64,000 bases of DNA from contig NZ_PDOG01000003.1 of assembly GCF_003202205.1 (NCBI RefSeq), forward strand, positions 509,403 to 573,402. Reading direction: 5' to 3'. The position numbers were made by a program, and so were the translations under genes. This document shows positions 38,969-48,976 of the stretch, in pieces (position 1 is the stretch's first letter; each line of letters begins with the position of its first letter). The DNA is from Halomonas sp. LBP4. Its GTDB lineage: Bacteria; Pseudomonadota; Gammaproteobacteria; Pseudomonadales; Halomonadaceae. The notes below the pieces were generated by a model. The model was not told the origin of the DNA and ran no database searches. It saw nothing but the letters and a program-made list of their open reading frames with translations.

Positions 38969-39010
38969 TGTTGCAGCGCACAATAGCAGAGTGTTTTGTG
39001 CACTGCAACA
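38969..39010 (-). promoter_or_regulatory. Phasin promoter enclosed in a 15-bp inverted repeat
   Basis: On the reverse strand TTGCAG (39008-39003), 17 bp, then TATTGT (38985-38980) forms a good sigma-70 promoter. Two inverted arms, TGTTGCAGCGCACAA (38969-38983) and TTGTGCACTGCAACA (38996-39010), match at 14 of 15 pairs and cover both promoter boxes. TGC/GCA-rich inverted repeats at phasin promoters are bound by the PHA-responsive repressor PhaR in other bacteria; no phaR gene is in the window. Confidence 0.65.
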
Positions 39011-39039
39011 TCCTTTTGCGCGCCGCGGCGACCGGTGGA

Positions 39040-40071
39040 TCAGTCCTGACAGAGCCGCTCGCGGGCGCCGTCGTGATCGAGCTCGTGGCCGGAAGGCAGC
39101 GCCGCCCGCGGGTCCAGGAGCCAGGCGGCGATGTCCGCGTGGGTCATCGCATCGCCGCTGTAGCGGGTCAACATGTGGAAGCCCTCGGGGTAGAGCACCA
39201 GCCGGTGGGCCGGCCGGTCGGGCAGGCGCTCGAGCAGCCGGCAGATCGGTTCCGGGGGAATGACCTCGTCCTGCTCGCCGTAGAGCAGCAGGGTCGGTGG
39301 TGGCAGGCGTGCACCGGCCCGGCTGGCGGCATCCATCAGCCGGATCAGGCCATGGAGGGTGTCGATGCGGGCACGCCGCTGGATCAGGGGATCGTCGAGC
39401 ATGGCGCGTATCACCTCCGGATCGTCGGTGGGGCGGATGCCCAGGCGGCGCGTGACACGGGAGGTGAGACTCAGGCCCGGGAAGAGGCGCACGGCAAGCC
39501 GCAGGCCGAGCCGCTGGTACCAGGGCATGGTCTCGAGGCCCCACACCGCCGGCGCGATCAATACGGCACCGTCCGCCTCGGCAGGCGAGTCGCCGGTGAG
39601 GGCGAGCATGGCCACGGCCCCACCCATGCTCTTGCCGATCAGGTAGAGGGGGGGCGCGGGGTAGCGCTGGCGCAGCAGGCGGAGCACCAGGCGCGCGTCG
39701 TCGACCAGGCGCTGCTCGCCATGCCAAAGGCCGCGTCCGCTGGTGGTGCCGAAGCCGCGCTGGTCGATGGCATGCACGGCGATGCCCCGGCCGCGCAGCG
39801 ACAGGGCCAGGGGTTCGAGGCTGCCGGCATGGTCGTTGAATCCATGCAATGCCAGTACCACCGCCTCGGGGTCACCCGGCGGTAGCCAGCGGCGCATCGG
39901 CAGCTGGTAACCGTCCTCGGCGACCACCCGGCCGTCGCGCAGTTCGGCGGTGGCGCCGGGCGGGGGATCGGGCGGTGCGGGCGCGGTGGCGGCACAGCCG
40001 GCCAGCCAGACGACCAGGAGTAGCGGCCGTCGCCGCACGGCCCTTGTCCAGCGAGAGTGGCTGCCTGTCAT
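39040..40071 (-). CDS. Alpha/beta hydrolase lipoprotein, lysophospholipase/monoacylglycerol lipase-like
   Basis: A 343-residue predicted lipoprotein (RPLLLVVWLAGCAATAP gives the lipobox LAGC) with a serine-hydrolase fold. The oxyanion region is VLALHGFNDHAG, the nucleophile is the serine of GKSMGG, the acid is in LLYGEQDEVIP and the histidine in EGFHMLTRYSGD. This combination matches PldB/YtpA-type lipases. I start at 40071; the open frame extends upstream without coding character. Divergent from fumC. Substrate unknown. Confidence 0.82.
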   Translation of the reverse strand: MTGSHSRWTRAVRRRPLLLVVWLAGCAATAPAPPDPPPGATAELRDGRVVAEDGYQLPMRRWLPPGDPEAVVLALHGFNDHAGSLEPLALSLRGRGIAVHAIDQRGFGTTSGRGLWHGEQRLVDDARLVLRLLRQRYPAPPLYLIGKSMGGAVAMLALTGDSPAEADGAVLIAPAVWGLETMPWYQRLGLRLAVRLFPGLSLTSRVTRRLGIRPTDDPEVIRAMLDDPLIQRRARIDTLHGLIRLMDAASRAGARLPPPTLLLYGEQDEVIPPEPICRLLERLPDRPAHRLVLYPEGFHMLTRYSGDAMTHADIAAWLLDPRAALPSGHELDHDGARERLCQD

Positions 40072-40219
40072 GCCCGGTTCCGTCCTGGCCTGGGATTCAT
40101 CACCTCGACGACCATAGCGGAGCCCGGAGGGATTGGCGAGGGCCGTCTTGCAAGCGGCGCCCGGCGGCACCATGGTGAGAAGACGTTTCCCTGCAGCGTC
40201 CTTCGACGAGGAGAAGGCC

Positions 40220-41599
<1,380 letters not shown>

Positions 41600-41751
41600 G
41601 GGGCCCTTGCCTGGCCGAACCGGCTGCCGCCGCGACCTCGGTACGAGCGGTGGGCGCTATTCGAGAGAGCATGCTGCGTATCGAACGGCCGGCGCTTTCC
41701 CCGGGTCTCATGCTCAGAAGTATCTCCGAGCGAGGTTGGGAAGGGGGAGTC

Positions 41752-42507
41752 ATGACGAGTCGCAGCAAGGTATTGCGCTTTTCCGGCCAGCACACCGTCG
41801 ACTGCTCGTCATGCCGGTCGAGTCCCCTCTGTTTCACCGGACGACTGCCGGTCGACGAGATCGCCGAGCTCGGCGATATCATTCGTCCGCTGGCGACGCT
41901 GAACAAGGGCGACCCCCTGATCCTGCAGGGCTCGCCCTTCACCAGTCTCTTCATGGTGCGCTCCGGCAGTCTCAAGCAGGCTACCACGACCGGCAGCGAC
42001 GAATATCTGGTCACGGCGTTCTTCCTTTCGGGCGAGTTGATCGGCCTCGATGCCATCGGCGAAGGCCGCTACCCGGGCAGTGTCGTGTCACTGGAGACCG
42101 CCACGGTATGCGAATTGCCGTTCGCGGAGTTCCTGGAGCTGGGTACCCGCGTGCCCGAGTTGCGCCGGCGGTTTCTGCGTAACCTGAGCCTGGAAGTGGG
42201 CAGCGAACGGCTGGGGATGCGCCTGCTGCTGCGCCGCACCGCCGAGGTGCGGCTGGCGTACTTCCTCGTCGCCATGTCCGAGCGTTTCAGGCGCCGTGGC
42301 TATTCGCCCTATCGCTTCCGCTTGGCGATGCCACGCGGGGATATCGCCAACTACCTGGGGCTGACGGTGGAAACCGTCGGTCGTACCCTGGTGCGCTATC
42401 GTGACCAGGGGCTGCTCGTCACTCGTGGCCCAGAGGTCCATATCCTCGACATGCCGCGGCTGGAGCGCCTGGCCGAGGCCAGCGGGCGGCGCAGGCGCGA
42501 GGCCTGA
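41752..42507 (+). CDS. anr: FNR/ANR-type Crp-family regulator with Fe-S cysteines
   Basis: A 251-residue Crp/Fnr activator. The four cysteines that hold the oxygen-labile [4Fe-4S] cluster are present: Cys18, Cys21 and Cys27 in CSSCRSSPLC and Cys120 in TATVCELPF. The cyclic-nucleotide-like domain and a dimer helix follow. The recognition helix reads GLTVETVGRTLVRY, so it has ExxGR, as in CRP, instead of the ExxSR of FNR. I start at 41752 after GGGGGAG. A paralogue lies at 43360. Oxygen sensing is well supported; the DNA target may differ from the classical FNR box. Confidence 0.85.
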   Translation: MTSRSKVLRFSGQHTVDCSSCRSSPLCFTGRLPVDEIAELGDIIRPLATLNKGDPLILQGSPFTSLFMVRSGSLKQATTTGSDEYLVTAFFLSGELIGLDAIGEGRYPGSVVSLETATVCELPFAEFLELGTRVPELRRRFLRNLSLEVGSERLGMRLLLRRTAEVRLAYFLVAMSERFRRRGYSPYRFRLAMPRGDIANYLGLTVETVGRTLVRYRDQGLLVTRGPEVHILDMPRLERLAEASGRRRREA

Positions 42508-42573
42508 CCGAGGCCTCGCCGGACGTGCCGGTGGCATTGCCTTGACCCGATGCCGGCTCGCCCGGGTGGGCCG

Positions 42574-43044
42574 TCACGCCGGTGTCGATTGCGCCAGCCT
42601 CTCGCCGAGGATGCGACATTCGGCACGCTTCTGGGCGGCGAAGTCGCGCAGGGGCCGGTGCAGCTCCGGCGTGGCATTGGTCTCCAGCAGCCAGTCGAAG
42701 AACAGACGCGAGTCCTCGGCATCCTCCAGGGCCTGTACGAGCGCCTGCCTCTCCAGGGGGCCATCGACGACGAAGAGGCGCTGCCGCTTGCCTGGCGGCG
42801 CCTCCTCGGCGTCGTCGGCGACGATGCAGGCCTCGAGCCCCAGAGCCCCGGCCACGTCCTGCAGGGTCTCGAGTCGCTGTTCGTTCTCCCTGCCCAGTTC
42901 GGCCATCAGGTGGCCGGCATCGGGTGCGGTGGCCAGGAGCCGACGTGCGAGGCCCCGATAGCGACGCCTCTCCTGCGTCTCGTGAGCGCTGGCCAGCGCG
43001 AGCTGTTCCTGGGGCAGCAGGGTGAGGGCGGTAAAGTCGATCAT
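42574..43044 (-). CDS. Hypothetical protein, possibly ferritin-like helical
   Basis: A 156-residue, mostly helical protein starting MIDFTALTLLPQEQLALASAHETQERRRY. Glutamate-rich helices with ETQERRRYRGLARRL and LMAELGRENEQRLETLQDV recall the ExxRxY and ExxH-type metal sites of ferritin-like/rubrerythrin proteins, but a full diiron set cannot be confirmed. It lies on the reverse strand between the two FNR-type regulator genes, with FNR-like boxes just upstream, which suggests redox-related expression. Function unknown. Confidence 0.6.
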   Translation of the reverse strand: MIDFTALTLLPQEQLALASAHETQERRRYRGLARRLLATAPDAGHLMAELGRENEQRLETLQDVAGALGLEACIVADDAEEAPPGKRQRLFVVDGPLERQALVQALEDAEDSRLFFDWLLETNATPELHRPLRDFAAQKRAECRILGERLAQSTPA

Positions 43045-43142
43045 GGGTCGTCGTACCTCTGTGGAAGTCTCGTGTGGCCATGAAGTGAGGCGGGAGAGCA
43101 TCGGCCGAGTGTCAGCGTAGAGAGCGGACGCTGGAATCGGCC

Positions 43143-43156
43143 ATGACAGCTATCAA
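43143..43156. promoter_or_regulatory. FNR/DNR-like box 1
   Basis: ATGAC-N4-ATCAA compares with TTGAT-N4-ATCAA (right half perfect, two mismatches left). It starts a segment that is repeated 71 bp further at 43214, both followed by TTxxGGGxCGAATG. It lies between the divergent ferritin-like and second regulator genes. Confidence 0.45.
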
Positions 43157-43213
43157 CTTACGGGACGAATGCCTGGAACGCGTCTCCATCGCCGGTGGAA
43201 CGCCCGGTGGGGC

Positions 43214-43227
43214 GTGACAGTTGTCAA
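43214..43227. promoter_or_regulatory. FNR/DNR-like box 2
   Basis: GTGAC-N4-GTCAA (GTGACAGTTGTCAA) is itself a palindrome TGAC-N4-GTCA and belongs to the same direct repeat as the box at 43143. Such sites are seen for DNR/FNR-class regulators, so autoregulation or cross-regulation by the two paralogues is possible. Confidence 0.45.
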
Positions 43228-43359
43228 GTTTCGGGTCGAATGGTGCAGAGTGGCTGCATTATTTCAGGCATGGTGTCGGGGCTCGGCGAGCGGGGGAGGA
43301 GCTGCCTCGTGCCGCCGGCCCGAGCCAACGACCATTCTGGAGCTGACGTATTCACCGAC

Positions 43360-44043
43360 ATGAGCTGCTTGCACCTGCCCCTGGGCCTGCCCCTGGAAGA
43401 GATCCCCGAACTCCACGATGCCGAGACGTTCACGCTGCTGAGAAAGGACGAAGTGCTCTTCGAGCAGGGAACACCGTTCGCCGGTCTGTTCCTGGTGCGC
43501 TCGGGGAGCCTCAAGCAGGTCTCGACGATCCACGGAGGCGACCCCCTGGTCATGGCCTATGCGATGCCGGGAGACCTGGTGGGGCTGGATGCCATTGGCC
43601 AGAACGTCTACCCGGGCACCGCCCTGGCGCTGGAGACCCTGACGGTGAGTGTGCTATCGCAGGAGCGGGTCAGCGAACTCGGCGCCCAGGTGCCCGAACT
43701 GCGGCAGCAGTTGTGCCGCAACCTGAGCCAGGAGGTGCACGACGAGCGGCTGATGCTCAGGTCGTTGCTGCACAGGACCGCCGTAGGGCGACTGGCGTAT
43801 TTCTTCGTCGCCATGTCGATGCGCTTCCGGCGCCGCGGCTACTCGCCCACCCAGTTTCGCCTGGCGCTGTCGCGCAGCGACATCGCCAGCTACCTGGGAC
43901 TGACGGTGGAGACCGTCAGCCGTACCCTGGCGCACTTCCACAAGCAGGAACTGCTCAAGGCCAGCGGGCGTGACTTCCATATTCTCGACCTCGACGGACT
44001 CATCCGCCTGGCCGAGTCGAGCGGCCGGCGGGGTGGGAGGTAG
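43360..44043 (+). CDS. FNR-family regulator lacking the Fe-S cysteines
   Basis: A 227-residue paralogue of the regulator at 41752 (similar throughout from LFLVRSGSLKQ to the end). It lacks the CxxCx5C motif and the fourth cysteine (TVSVLSQE instead of TVCELPF), so it cannot hold an oxygen-labile cluster. The recognition helix is GLTVETVSRTLAHF, with the FNR-type ExxSR. It may act like DNR/NNR (nitric-oxide or haem dependent) or independent of oxygen. Start uncertain: ATG at 43360 fits domain alignment but has no close ribosome site; the frame is open back to 43195. Confidence 0.8.
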   Translation: MSCLHLPLGLPLEEIPELHDAETFTLLRKDEVLFEQGTPFAGLFLVRSGSLKQVSTIHGGDPLVMAYAMPGDLVGLDAIGQNVYPGTALALETLTVSVLSQERVSELGAQVPELRQQLCRNLSQEVHDERLMLRSLLHRTAVGRLAYFFVAMSMRFRRRGYSPTQFRLALSRSDIASYLGLTVETVSRTLAHFHKQELLKASGRDFHILDLDGLIRLAESSGRRGGR

Positions 44044-44065
44044 CAGCGGACTCCCGGCGGGACAA

Positions 44066-45568
44066 TCACGCGGCCAGTCCTTGACGGTACATGGCGATGT
44101 GGCGCGCCAGTCGTTCCACCTGCTTCGGGGTCAGGCGCAGGCCGAGCTTGGTGCGGCGCCATAGGATGTCCTCGGCGCTGCGTGCCCATTCGTGATCGAT
44201 CAGGTAGTCCACCTCGGCGCTCGTCAGTCCGGCGCCGAACGTCTCACCCAGCTCGCTCTCGGCGCGGACGCCTTCGAGGAAGCGCAAGCAGAGGCTGCCG
44301 TAGCTGCGGGCGAAGCGCCGCGCCCTGGTCGCGCCGAGGAAGGGGTAGTCGGCCAGCAGGCGAGCGGTGAAGGCGTCCTGGTCGCCGATGTCGCCACCGG
44401 GCAGGGGCGCCGTGGCGGTCCAGGGCGGCGCCATGCCGGGGAGACTGGGCCGCAGGGTGCGCAGGGCCGCTTCGGCGAGCTTGCGGTAGGTGGTGATCTT
44501 GCCGCCGAACACCGACAGCAGGGGGGCGCCGTCGTTGTCCAGGTCGAGGGTGTAGTCGCGGGTCATGGCCGACGGGTCCGCCGACTCGTCATCGCACAGC
44601 GGTCGCACGCCGGCGAAGGTGCGGATGACGTCGCTGCGGGTCAGCGGGGTGCTGAAGTGGTCGTTGACCACGGACAGCAGGTAGTCGATCTCCTCCTCGG
44701 TGGCCTCGACCCGGGAGGGGTCTCCCTCGTAGCGACGGTCGGTGGTGCCGATCAGGCTGAACGACTCCTCGTAGGGCAGCACGAAGACGATGCGCCGATC
44801 GGTGTGCTGCAGGATGTAGGCGCGATTGTCGCGGTTGAGACGGGGAACGATCAGGTGACTGCCACGGATCATGCGGATGGCATAGCGCGAGCGTCGTCCC
44901 GCCTGGTGCCGCACCACGCTCTCCACCCAGGGGCCCGCGGCATTGACCAGTGCCCGCGCCCGGCGCTCGAAGCGGGCGCCGCTCTCCACGTCCTCCAGGC
45001 GAATGACCCAGTGGCCCGCCTCCTGCCGGGTTCCGACGCAGCGGGTGCGTACCAGGATCTCGGCGCCATGCGCCCGCGCCTGGATGGCATTGAGTACCAC
45101 CAGGCGCGCGTCATCCACCCAGCAGTCGGAGTACTCGAAACCGCGAGAGATGTCGGGGCTGAGCCCGTCGTCCTCGGCGAACCGCACGCTCCGTGAGCCG
45201 GCCAAACGCTGCCGCCGACCCAGGTGATCGTAGAGGAAGAGGCCCGTGCGCAGCATCCAGGCCGGCCGCAGGTGCGGGCGGTGAGGCAGGATGAAGCGCA
45301 GTGGCCAGATGATGTGGGGCGCCTTGGCCAGCAGCACCTCGCGCTCGCGCAGGGCCTCGCGAACCAGGCGGAACTCGCGATGCTCCAGATAGCGCAGGCC
45401 GCCATGGATCAGCTTGCTGCTGGCCGAGGAGGTGGCGCTGGCCAGGTCGGCCTGCTCGCACAGCGCCACCCGCAGGCCTCGCCCGGCGGCATCGACGGCA
45501 ATGCCGGCACCGTTGATGCCGCCCCCGATGACGAAGAGATCGAGCATGTCGTTCGCCCTGCCACTCAT
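44066..45568 (-). CDS. glpD: Aerobic glycerol-3-phosphate dehydrogenase
   Basis: FAD-dependent, membrane-associated enzyme oxidising glycerol-3-phosphate to dihydroxyacetone phosphate and feeding electrons to quinone; 500 residues. The FAD loop is DLFVIGGGINGAGIAVDAAGRGLRVALCEQADLASATSSASSKLIHGGLRYLE, characteristic of GlpD. The end has the usual DUF-type cap. I start at 45568 (MSGRANDML), with GGAG upstream. It faces away from glpR across an operator-like region. Confidence 0.96.
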   Translation of the reverse strand: MSGRANDMLDLFVIGGGINGAGIAVDAAGRGLRVALCEQADLASATSSASSKLIHGGLRYLEHREFRLVREALREREVLLAKAPHIIWPLRFILPHRPHLRPAWMLRTGLFLYDHLGRRQRLAGSRSVRFAEDDGLSPDISRGFEYSDCWVDDARLVVLNAIQARAHGAEILVRTRCVGTRQEAGHWVIRLEDVESGARFERRARALVNAAGPWVESVVRHQAGRRSRYAIRMIRGSHLIVPRLNRDNRAYILQHTDRRIVFVLPYEESFSLIGTTDRRYEGDPSRVEATEEEIDYLLSVVNDHFSTPLTRSDVIRTFAGVRPLCDDESADPSAMTRDYTLDLDNDGAPLLSVFGGKITTYRKLAEAALRTLRPSLPGMAPPWTATAPLPGGDIGDQDAFTARLLADYPFLGATRARRFARSYGSLCLRFLEGVRAESELGETFGAGLTSAEVDYLIDHEWARSAEDILWRRTKLGLRLTPKQVERLARHIAMYRQGLAA

Positions 45569-45610
45569 GAATGTCTCCTGCCCGACCATCCCGGGCCGTT
45601 GTCGTCATGA

Positions 45611-45655
45611 TTGATGTTAGAAAACGAAAATAGTTTAATCGAAAGCGAACATCAA
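45611..45655. promoter_or_regulatory. GlpR-type operator region before glpD
   Basis: TTGATGTT (45611-45618) and AACATCAA (45648-45655) are exact inverted repeats around AAACGAAAATA and ATCGAAAGCGAACAT, which contain the AACGAA-type half-sites seen in GlpR operators. It lies 43 bp upstream of glpD. Confidence 0.6.
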
Positions 45656-45710
45656 GAGGCGAGGCGAACTTCTCCCGTCCTGGTGGGTGTCGATGGCGGG
45701 ACGAGCCGTA

Positions 45711-46469
45711 TCAGGCGATATGCAGGGCCACGTCGTGCGCCTCGAGCAGGCGCAGGATGGCCTCCGGCGGGCGGCGGTCGGTGAACAGGGCGTCGATCTG
45801 GCCGAGATTTCCCTGGCGTACGACGGGGTTACGGTGGAACTTGGAGTGGTCGGCGGCGAGGAACACCTGGCGGGAGTTGCGAATGATCGCCTGGGCGACA
45901 CGCACCTCCTGATAGTCGAACTCGAGCAGCGAGCCGTCCTCGTCGATGCCGCTGATGCCGATGATGCCGAAGTCGACCTTGAACTGGTTGATGAAGTCGA
46001 TGGTGGCTTCGCCGATGATGCCGCCGTCCCGGGCGCGCACCTGGCCGCCGGCGATGATCACGTTGAAGTCCTCCTGGTGCTGGAGGATGGCCGCCACCTT
46101 GAGGTTGTTGGTGATCACCTCCAGGCCCTGGTGCTCGAGCAGGGCCTCGGCCACCACTTCGTTGCTGGTGCCGATGTTGATGAACAGCGAGGAGTGGTCG
46201 GGAACATGGCGGGCCAGCAGGGCGGCGATGCGTTGCTTGGCGTCCAGGTTCAGGGTCTTGCGGGTGTTGTAGGCGGTGTTGACCGTGCTCGACTCGAGCC
46301 CGGCGCCGCCATGGACCCGGCGGATCAGGCCCTCGCCTGCCAGGGCATTGAGGTCGCGCCGGATGGTCTGGGGGGTGACCGTGAAATGATCGGTGAGCTG
46401 CTCGATGCTGGCATAGCCCTGGCGGCGGACCAGGTCGACGATGGCGTCCTGTCGTTGCTGCTGGTTCAT
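45711..46469 (-). CDS. glpR: Glycerol-3-phosphate regulon repressor GlpR (DeoR family)
   Basis: A 252-residue DeoR-family repressor. The amino-terminal helix-turn-helix is QRQDAIVDLVRRQGYASIEQLTDHFTVTPQTIRRDLNALAGEGLIRRVHGGA; the effector domain has INIGTSNEVVAEALLEH and NLKVAAILQHQEDFNVIIAGGQVRARDGGIIGEAT. Glycerol-3-phosphate is the inducer in the family. Placed between glpD and glpK, whose upstream regions share AACGAAxAT motifs. Confidence 0.93.
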   Translation of the reverse strand: MNQQQRQDAIVDLVRRQGYASIEQLTDHFTVTPQTIRRDLNALAGEGLIRRVHGGAGLESSTVNTAYNTRKTLNLDAKQRIAALLARHVPDHSSLFINIGTSNEVVAEALLEHQGLEVITNNLKVAAILQHQEDFNVIIAGGQVRARDGGIIGEATIDFINQFKVDFGIIGISGIDEDGSLLEFDYQEVRVAQAIIRNSRQVFLAADHSKFHRNPVVRQGNLGQIDALFTDRRPPEAILRLLEAHDVALHIA

Positions 46470-46540
46470 GTCGGCTCCTTGTCAATCGCCCCATTGTAGG
46501 CCATCCCGGGGGGAGGGAGCAGGCCGCAGGAGGGTATCGT

Positions 46541-46603
46541 TAGACAAAAGTCGTAAAGCAATACGAACACACTACAGTACTCTTGGTGATCATAAACGAA
46601 CAT
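46541..46603. promoter_or_regulatory. GlpR-type operator region before glpK
   Basis: The gap between divergent glpR and glpK carries AAAAGTCGTAAAG (46546-46558), ATACGAACAC (46561-46570) and ATAAACGAACAT (46592-46603). The last is similar to the AACGAA/CGAACAT half-sites before glpD. A shared repressor, GlpR, is the likely reader. Confidence 0.5.
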
Positions 46604-46621
46604 CCAACCACAGGAACCATC

Positions 46622-48109
46622 ATGGCCGACTACCTGCTTGCCATCGACCAGGGCACCACCAGCTCGCGCGCCATCCTCTTCGATCGCGAAGGGCGCAACC
46701 GGGCCATGGCCCAACGCGAGTTCGCCCAGCACTTTCCCGCCGACGGCTGGGTCGAACATGACCCCGAGGCGATCTGGGAAACGGTGCTCGCCACCTGTCG
46801 CGAGGTGATCGAGCGCGCCGGTGTCCGGGTCGAGGAGATCGCCGGCATCGGCATCACCAACCAGCGCGAGACCACGCTGCTGTGGGACAGGGCGACCGGC
46901 GAGCCGCTGCACAATGCCATCGTCTGGCAGGACAGGCGCACGGCGGATACCTGCCAGCGGCTGCGCGAGGCGGGGCATACCGCGGCGGTGCAGGCGAGCA
47001 CGGGGCTGCTGATCGACCCCTACTTCTCGGCCACCAAGCTGGCCTGGCTGCTGGAGAACGTCGACGGGGCCCGGGCGCGGGCCGAGCGCGGCGAGCTGGC
47101 CTTCGGCACGGTCGACAGTTTCCTGATCTGGCGACTCACCGGCGGGCGGATGCATGCCACCGATGCCACCAATGCCTCGCGCACGGCGCTGTTCAACATC
47201 CACGAGCAGCGCTGGGACCCGGCGCTGCTCGAGCTCTTCGGCATCCCCGAGAGCCTGCTGCCCGAGGTGAAGGACTCCAGCGACGACTTCGGCACCGTCG
47301 AGGCGAAATGGCTGGGCGGCGAGCTGCCCATCGCCGGGGTGGCCGGCGACCAGCAGGCGGCGCTGTTCGGCCAGGCCTGCTTCGAGCCGGGCATGGGCAA
47401 GAGCACCTACGGCACCGGCTGCTTCATGATCGTCAACACCGGCGAAGCCGCCGAGACCTCCCGCAACCGCCTGCTGACCACCATCGGCTATCGCCTCCAT
47501 GGCAAGCCGACCTACGCCATGGAGGGCAGCATCTTCGTGGCCGGTGCCACGGTGCAGTGGCTGCGCGACGGCCTGCAGCTGTTCGCCGATGCCGCCGAGA
47601 CCGAGGCCCTGGCACGACAGACCCGCAGTGGCCATAGTGTCTATCTGGTCCCGGCCTTCACCGGGCTGGGGGCGCCCCACTGGGACCCGAAGGCGCGGGG
47701 GGCGATCCTCGGCCTGACCCGGGACACCGGCATCGCCGAGATCGTCGCCGCCGGCCTGCAGGCGGTCTGCTACCAGACCCGCGACCTGCAGGTCTGCATG
47801 AGCGATGACATGGCGGCCACGCCGAGCATCCTGCGGGTGGATGGCGGCATGGTCAGCAACAACTGGGTGATGCAGTTCCTCGCCGACATGCTCGGCGTCC
47901 AGGTCGACCGCCCCTCGGTGCTCGAGACCACCGCCCTGGGGGCGGCCTATCTCGCCGGGCTGCGCCTCGGCTGGTACCGTGACCTGGACGAGATCGCCGG
48001 GCTCTGGCAGTGCGAGCGCAGTTTCGTCCCGCAGATGGAGGAGGGCGAACGCGAACGCCTCTACCAGGGCTGGCAGGAGGCGGTGGAAAGGGTGAAAAGC
48101 GGTCGCTGA
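46622..48109 (+). CDS. glpK: Glycerol kinase
   Basis: ATP-dependent phosphorylation of glycerol to sn-glycerol-3-phosphate, 495 residues. Family motifs include [18 protein letters not shown] at the start, [10 protein letters not shown], and [13 protein letters not shown]; the carboxyl signature is [20 protein letters not shown] start at ATG 46622; the open frame upstream lies in the operator region. Divergent from glpR; with glpD it forms the glycerol pathway. No glpF aquaporin gene in the window. Confidence 0.97.
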   Translation: MADYLLAIDQGTTSSRAILFDREGRNRAMAQREFAQHFPADGWVEHDPEAIWETVLATCREVIERAGVRVEEIAGIGITNQRETTLLWDRATGEPLHNAIVWQDRRTADTCQRLREAGHTAAVQASTGLLIDPYFSATKLAWLLENVDGARARAERGELAFGTVDSFLIWRLTGGRMHATDATNASRTALFNIHEQRWDPALLELFGIPESLLPEVKDSSDDFGTVEAKWLGGELPIAGVAGDQQAALFGQACFEPGMGKSTYGTGCFMIVNTGEAAETSRNRLLTTIGYRLHGKPTYAMEGSIFVAGATVQWLRDGLQLFADAAETEALARQTRSGHSVYLVPAFTGLGAPHWDPKARGAILGLTRDTGIAEIVAAGLQAVCYQTRDLQVCMSDDMAATPSILRVDGGMVSNNWVMQFLADMLGVQVDRPSVLETTALGAAYLAGLRLGWYRDLDEIAGLWQCERSFVPQMEEGERERLYQGWQEAVERVKSGR

Positions 48110-48113
48110 GGGC

Positions 48114-48141
48114 TTGCAAACGCCAGTGGTTTCGGTAATAT
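48114..48141 (+). promoter_or_regulatory. Promoter of the tRNA-Val pair
   Basis: TTGCAA (48114-48119), 16 bp, TAATAT (48136-48141), located 58 bp before the first tRNA and directly after the glpK stop. Confidence 0.7.
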
Positions 48142-48198
48142 ACGCATCCGTTGCCGCGGCGCCGAGCGCGTCGTGCGGCCGACAGGATGCGCCGATGC

Positions 48199-48275
48199 AG
48201 GACCATAGCTCAGTTGGTTAGAGCGCCACGTTGACATCGTGGAGGTCGGCGGTTCAAATCCGCCTGGTCCTACCA
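48199..48275 (+). tRNA. tRNA-Val (anticodon GAC), copy 1
   Basis: A 77-base cloverleaf including encoded CCA. Acceptor AGGACCA/TGGTCCT, D arm with AGCTCAGTTGGTTAGAGC, anticodon stem CCACG/CGTGG with loop TTGACAT (anticodon GAC), T loop GGTTCAAATCC. Identical to the second copy. Confidence 0.97.
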
Positions 48276-48310
48276 TTCCCTGGCGGCTGCGATCCTGGCA
48301 ACAGCGTGAC

Positions 48311-48387
48311 AGGACCATAGCTCAGTTGGTTAGAGCGCCACGTTGACATCGTGGAGGTCGGCGGTTCAAATCCGCCTGGTCCTACCA
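48311..48387 (+). tRNA. tRNA-Val (anticodon GAC), copy 2
   Basis: Identical 77-base tRNA-Val gene with encoded CCA, 35 bp after the first copy, surely co-transcribed with it from the promoter at 48114. Confidence 0.97.
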
Positions 48388-48393
48388 GCTCCC

Positions 48394-48430
48394 GAGACGC
48401 CCCCGCAGCCCCGCTGCGGGGGCGTCTCTC
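48394..48430 (+). terminator. Terminator of the tRNA-Val unit
   Basis: A perfect 15-bp stem (48394-48408 with 48414-48428: GAGACGCCCCCGCAG/CTGCGGGGGCGTCTC), five-base loop, six bases after the second tRNA. The T-run is poor. It reaches into the stop codon of the converging msrC gene and could serve both. Confidence 0.7.
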
Positions 48431-48887
48431 ATTCCAGATCCGTTTGTTCGACGAAGACGTCCACCAGGGCCTCGATGCCGGCCTGGTCGGCGGCCGTGAA
48501 GCGGTCGCGCAGCGGGCTGTCCAGGTCGAGCACGCCCCACAGGCGATCACCGGCCAGGATGGGCACCACCAGCTCGGCCTGCGAGTCGGCATCGCAGGCG
48601 ATATGGTCGTCCACGGCATGCACATCCGCCACGCGCTGGGTCTGCCGGGTGCGCGCCGCGGCGCCGCAGACCCCCTTGTCGAAGGGGATCGGATGGCAGG
48701 CGGGCTTGCCCTGGAAGGGGCCCAGGCCGAGCAGTCCGGGCTCGCGCTGCAGGTAGAAACCGGCCCAGTTGAGGTCGGGGAGTTCCTGCATCAGGAAGGC
48801 GCAGGTCTGGGCGCTGTTGACCAGCCAGTCGCGGGTGTCGAGCAGGGCCCCGAGCTGGCGGGCAAGCAGGGGATAGTCGGGCGTCAT
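48429..48887 (-). CDS. msrC: Free methionine-(R)-sulfoxide reductase (GAF domain)
   Basis: A 152-residue GAF-domain enzyme that reduces free methionine-R-sulfoxide. It is close to E. coli YebR/MsrC: NWAGFYLQREPGLLGLGPFQGKPACHPIPFDKGVCGAAARTRQTQRV and IACDADSQAELVVPI hold the three redox cysteines. Single gene, convergent with the tRNA pair; its upstream gap contains REP-like copy 4. Confidence 0.92.
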   Translation of the reverse strand: MTPDYPLLARQLGALLDTRDWLVNSAQTCAFLMQELPDLNWAGFYLQREPGLLGLGPFQGKPACHPIPFDKGVCGAAARTRQTQRVADVHAVDDHIACDADSQAELVVPILAGDRLWGVLDLDSPLRDRFTAADQAGIEALVDVFVEQTDLE

Positions 48888-48976
48888 GGTGGCTCCTTCA
48901 ACGACAGGGTCGGCGCAGTGGCCGACCCTGTAGGTACCTCGAATCGTGGCGTCGCTCGGGGCTGATCCTGCGGCCT

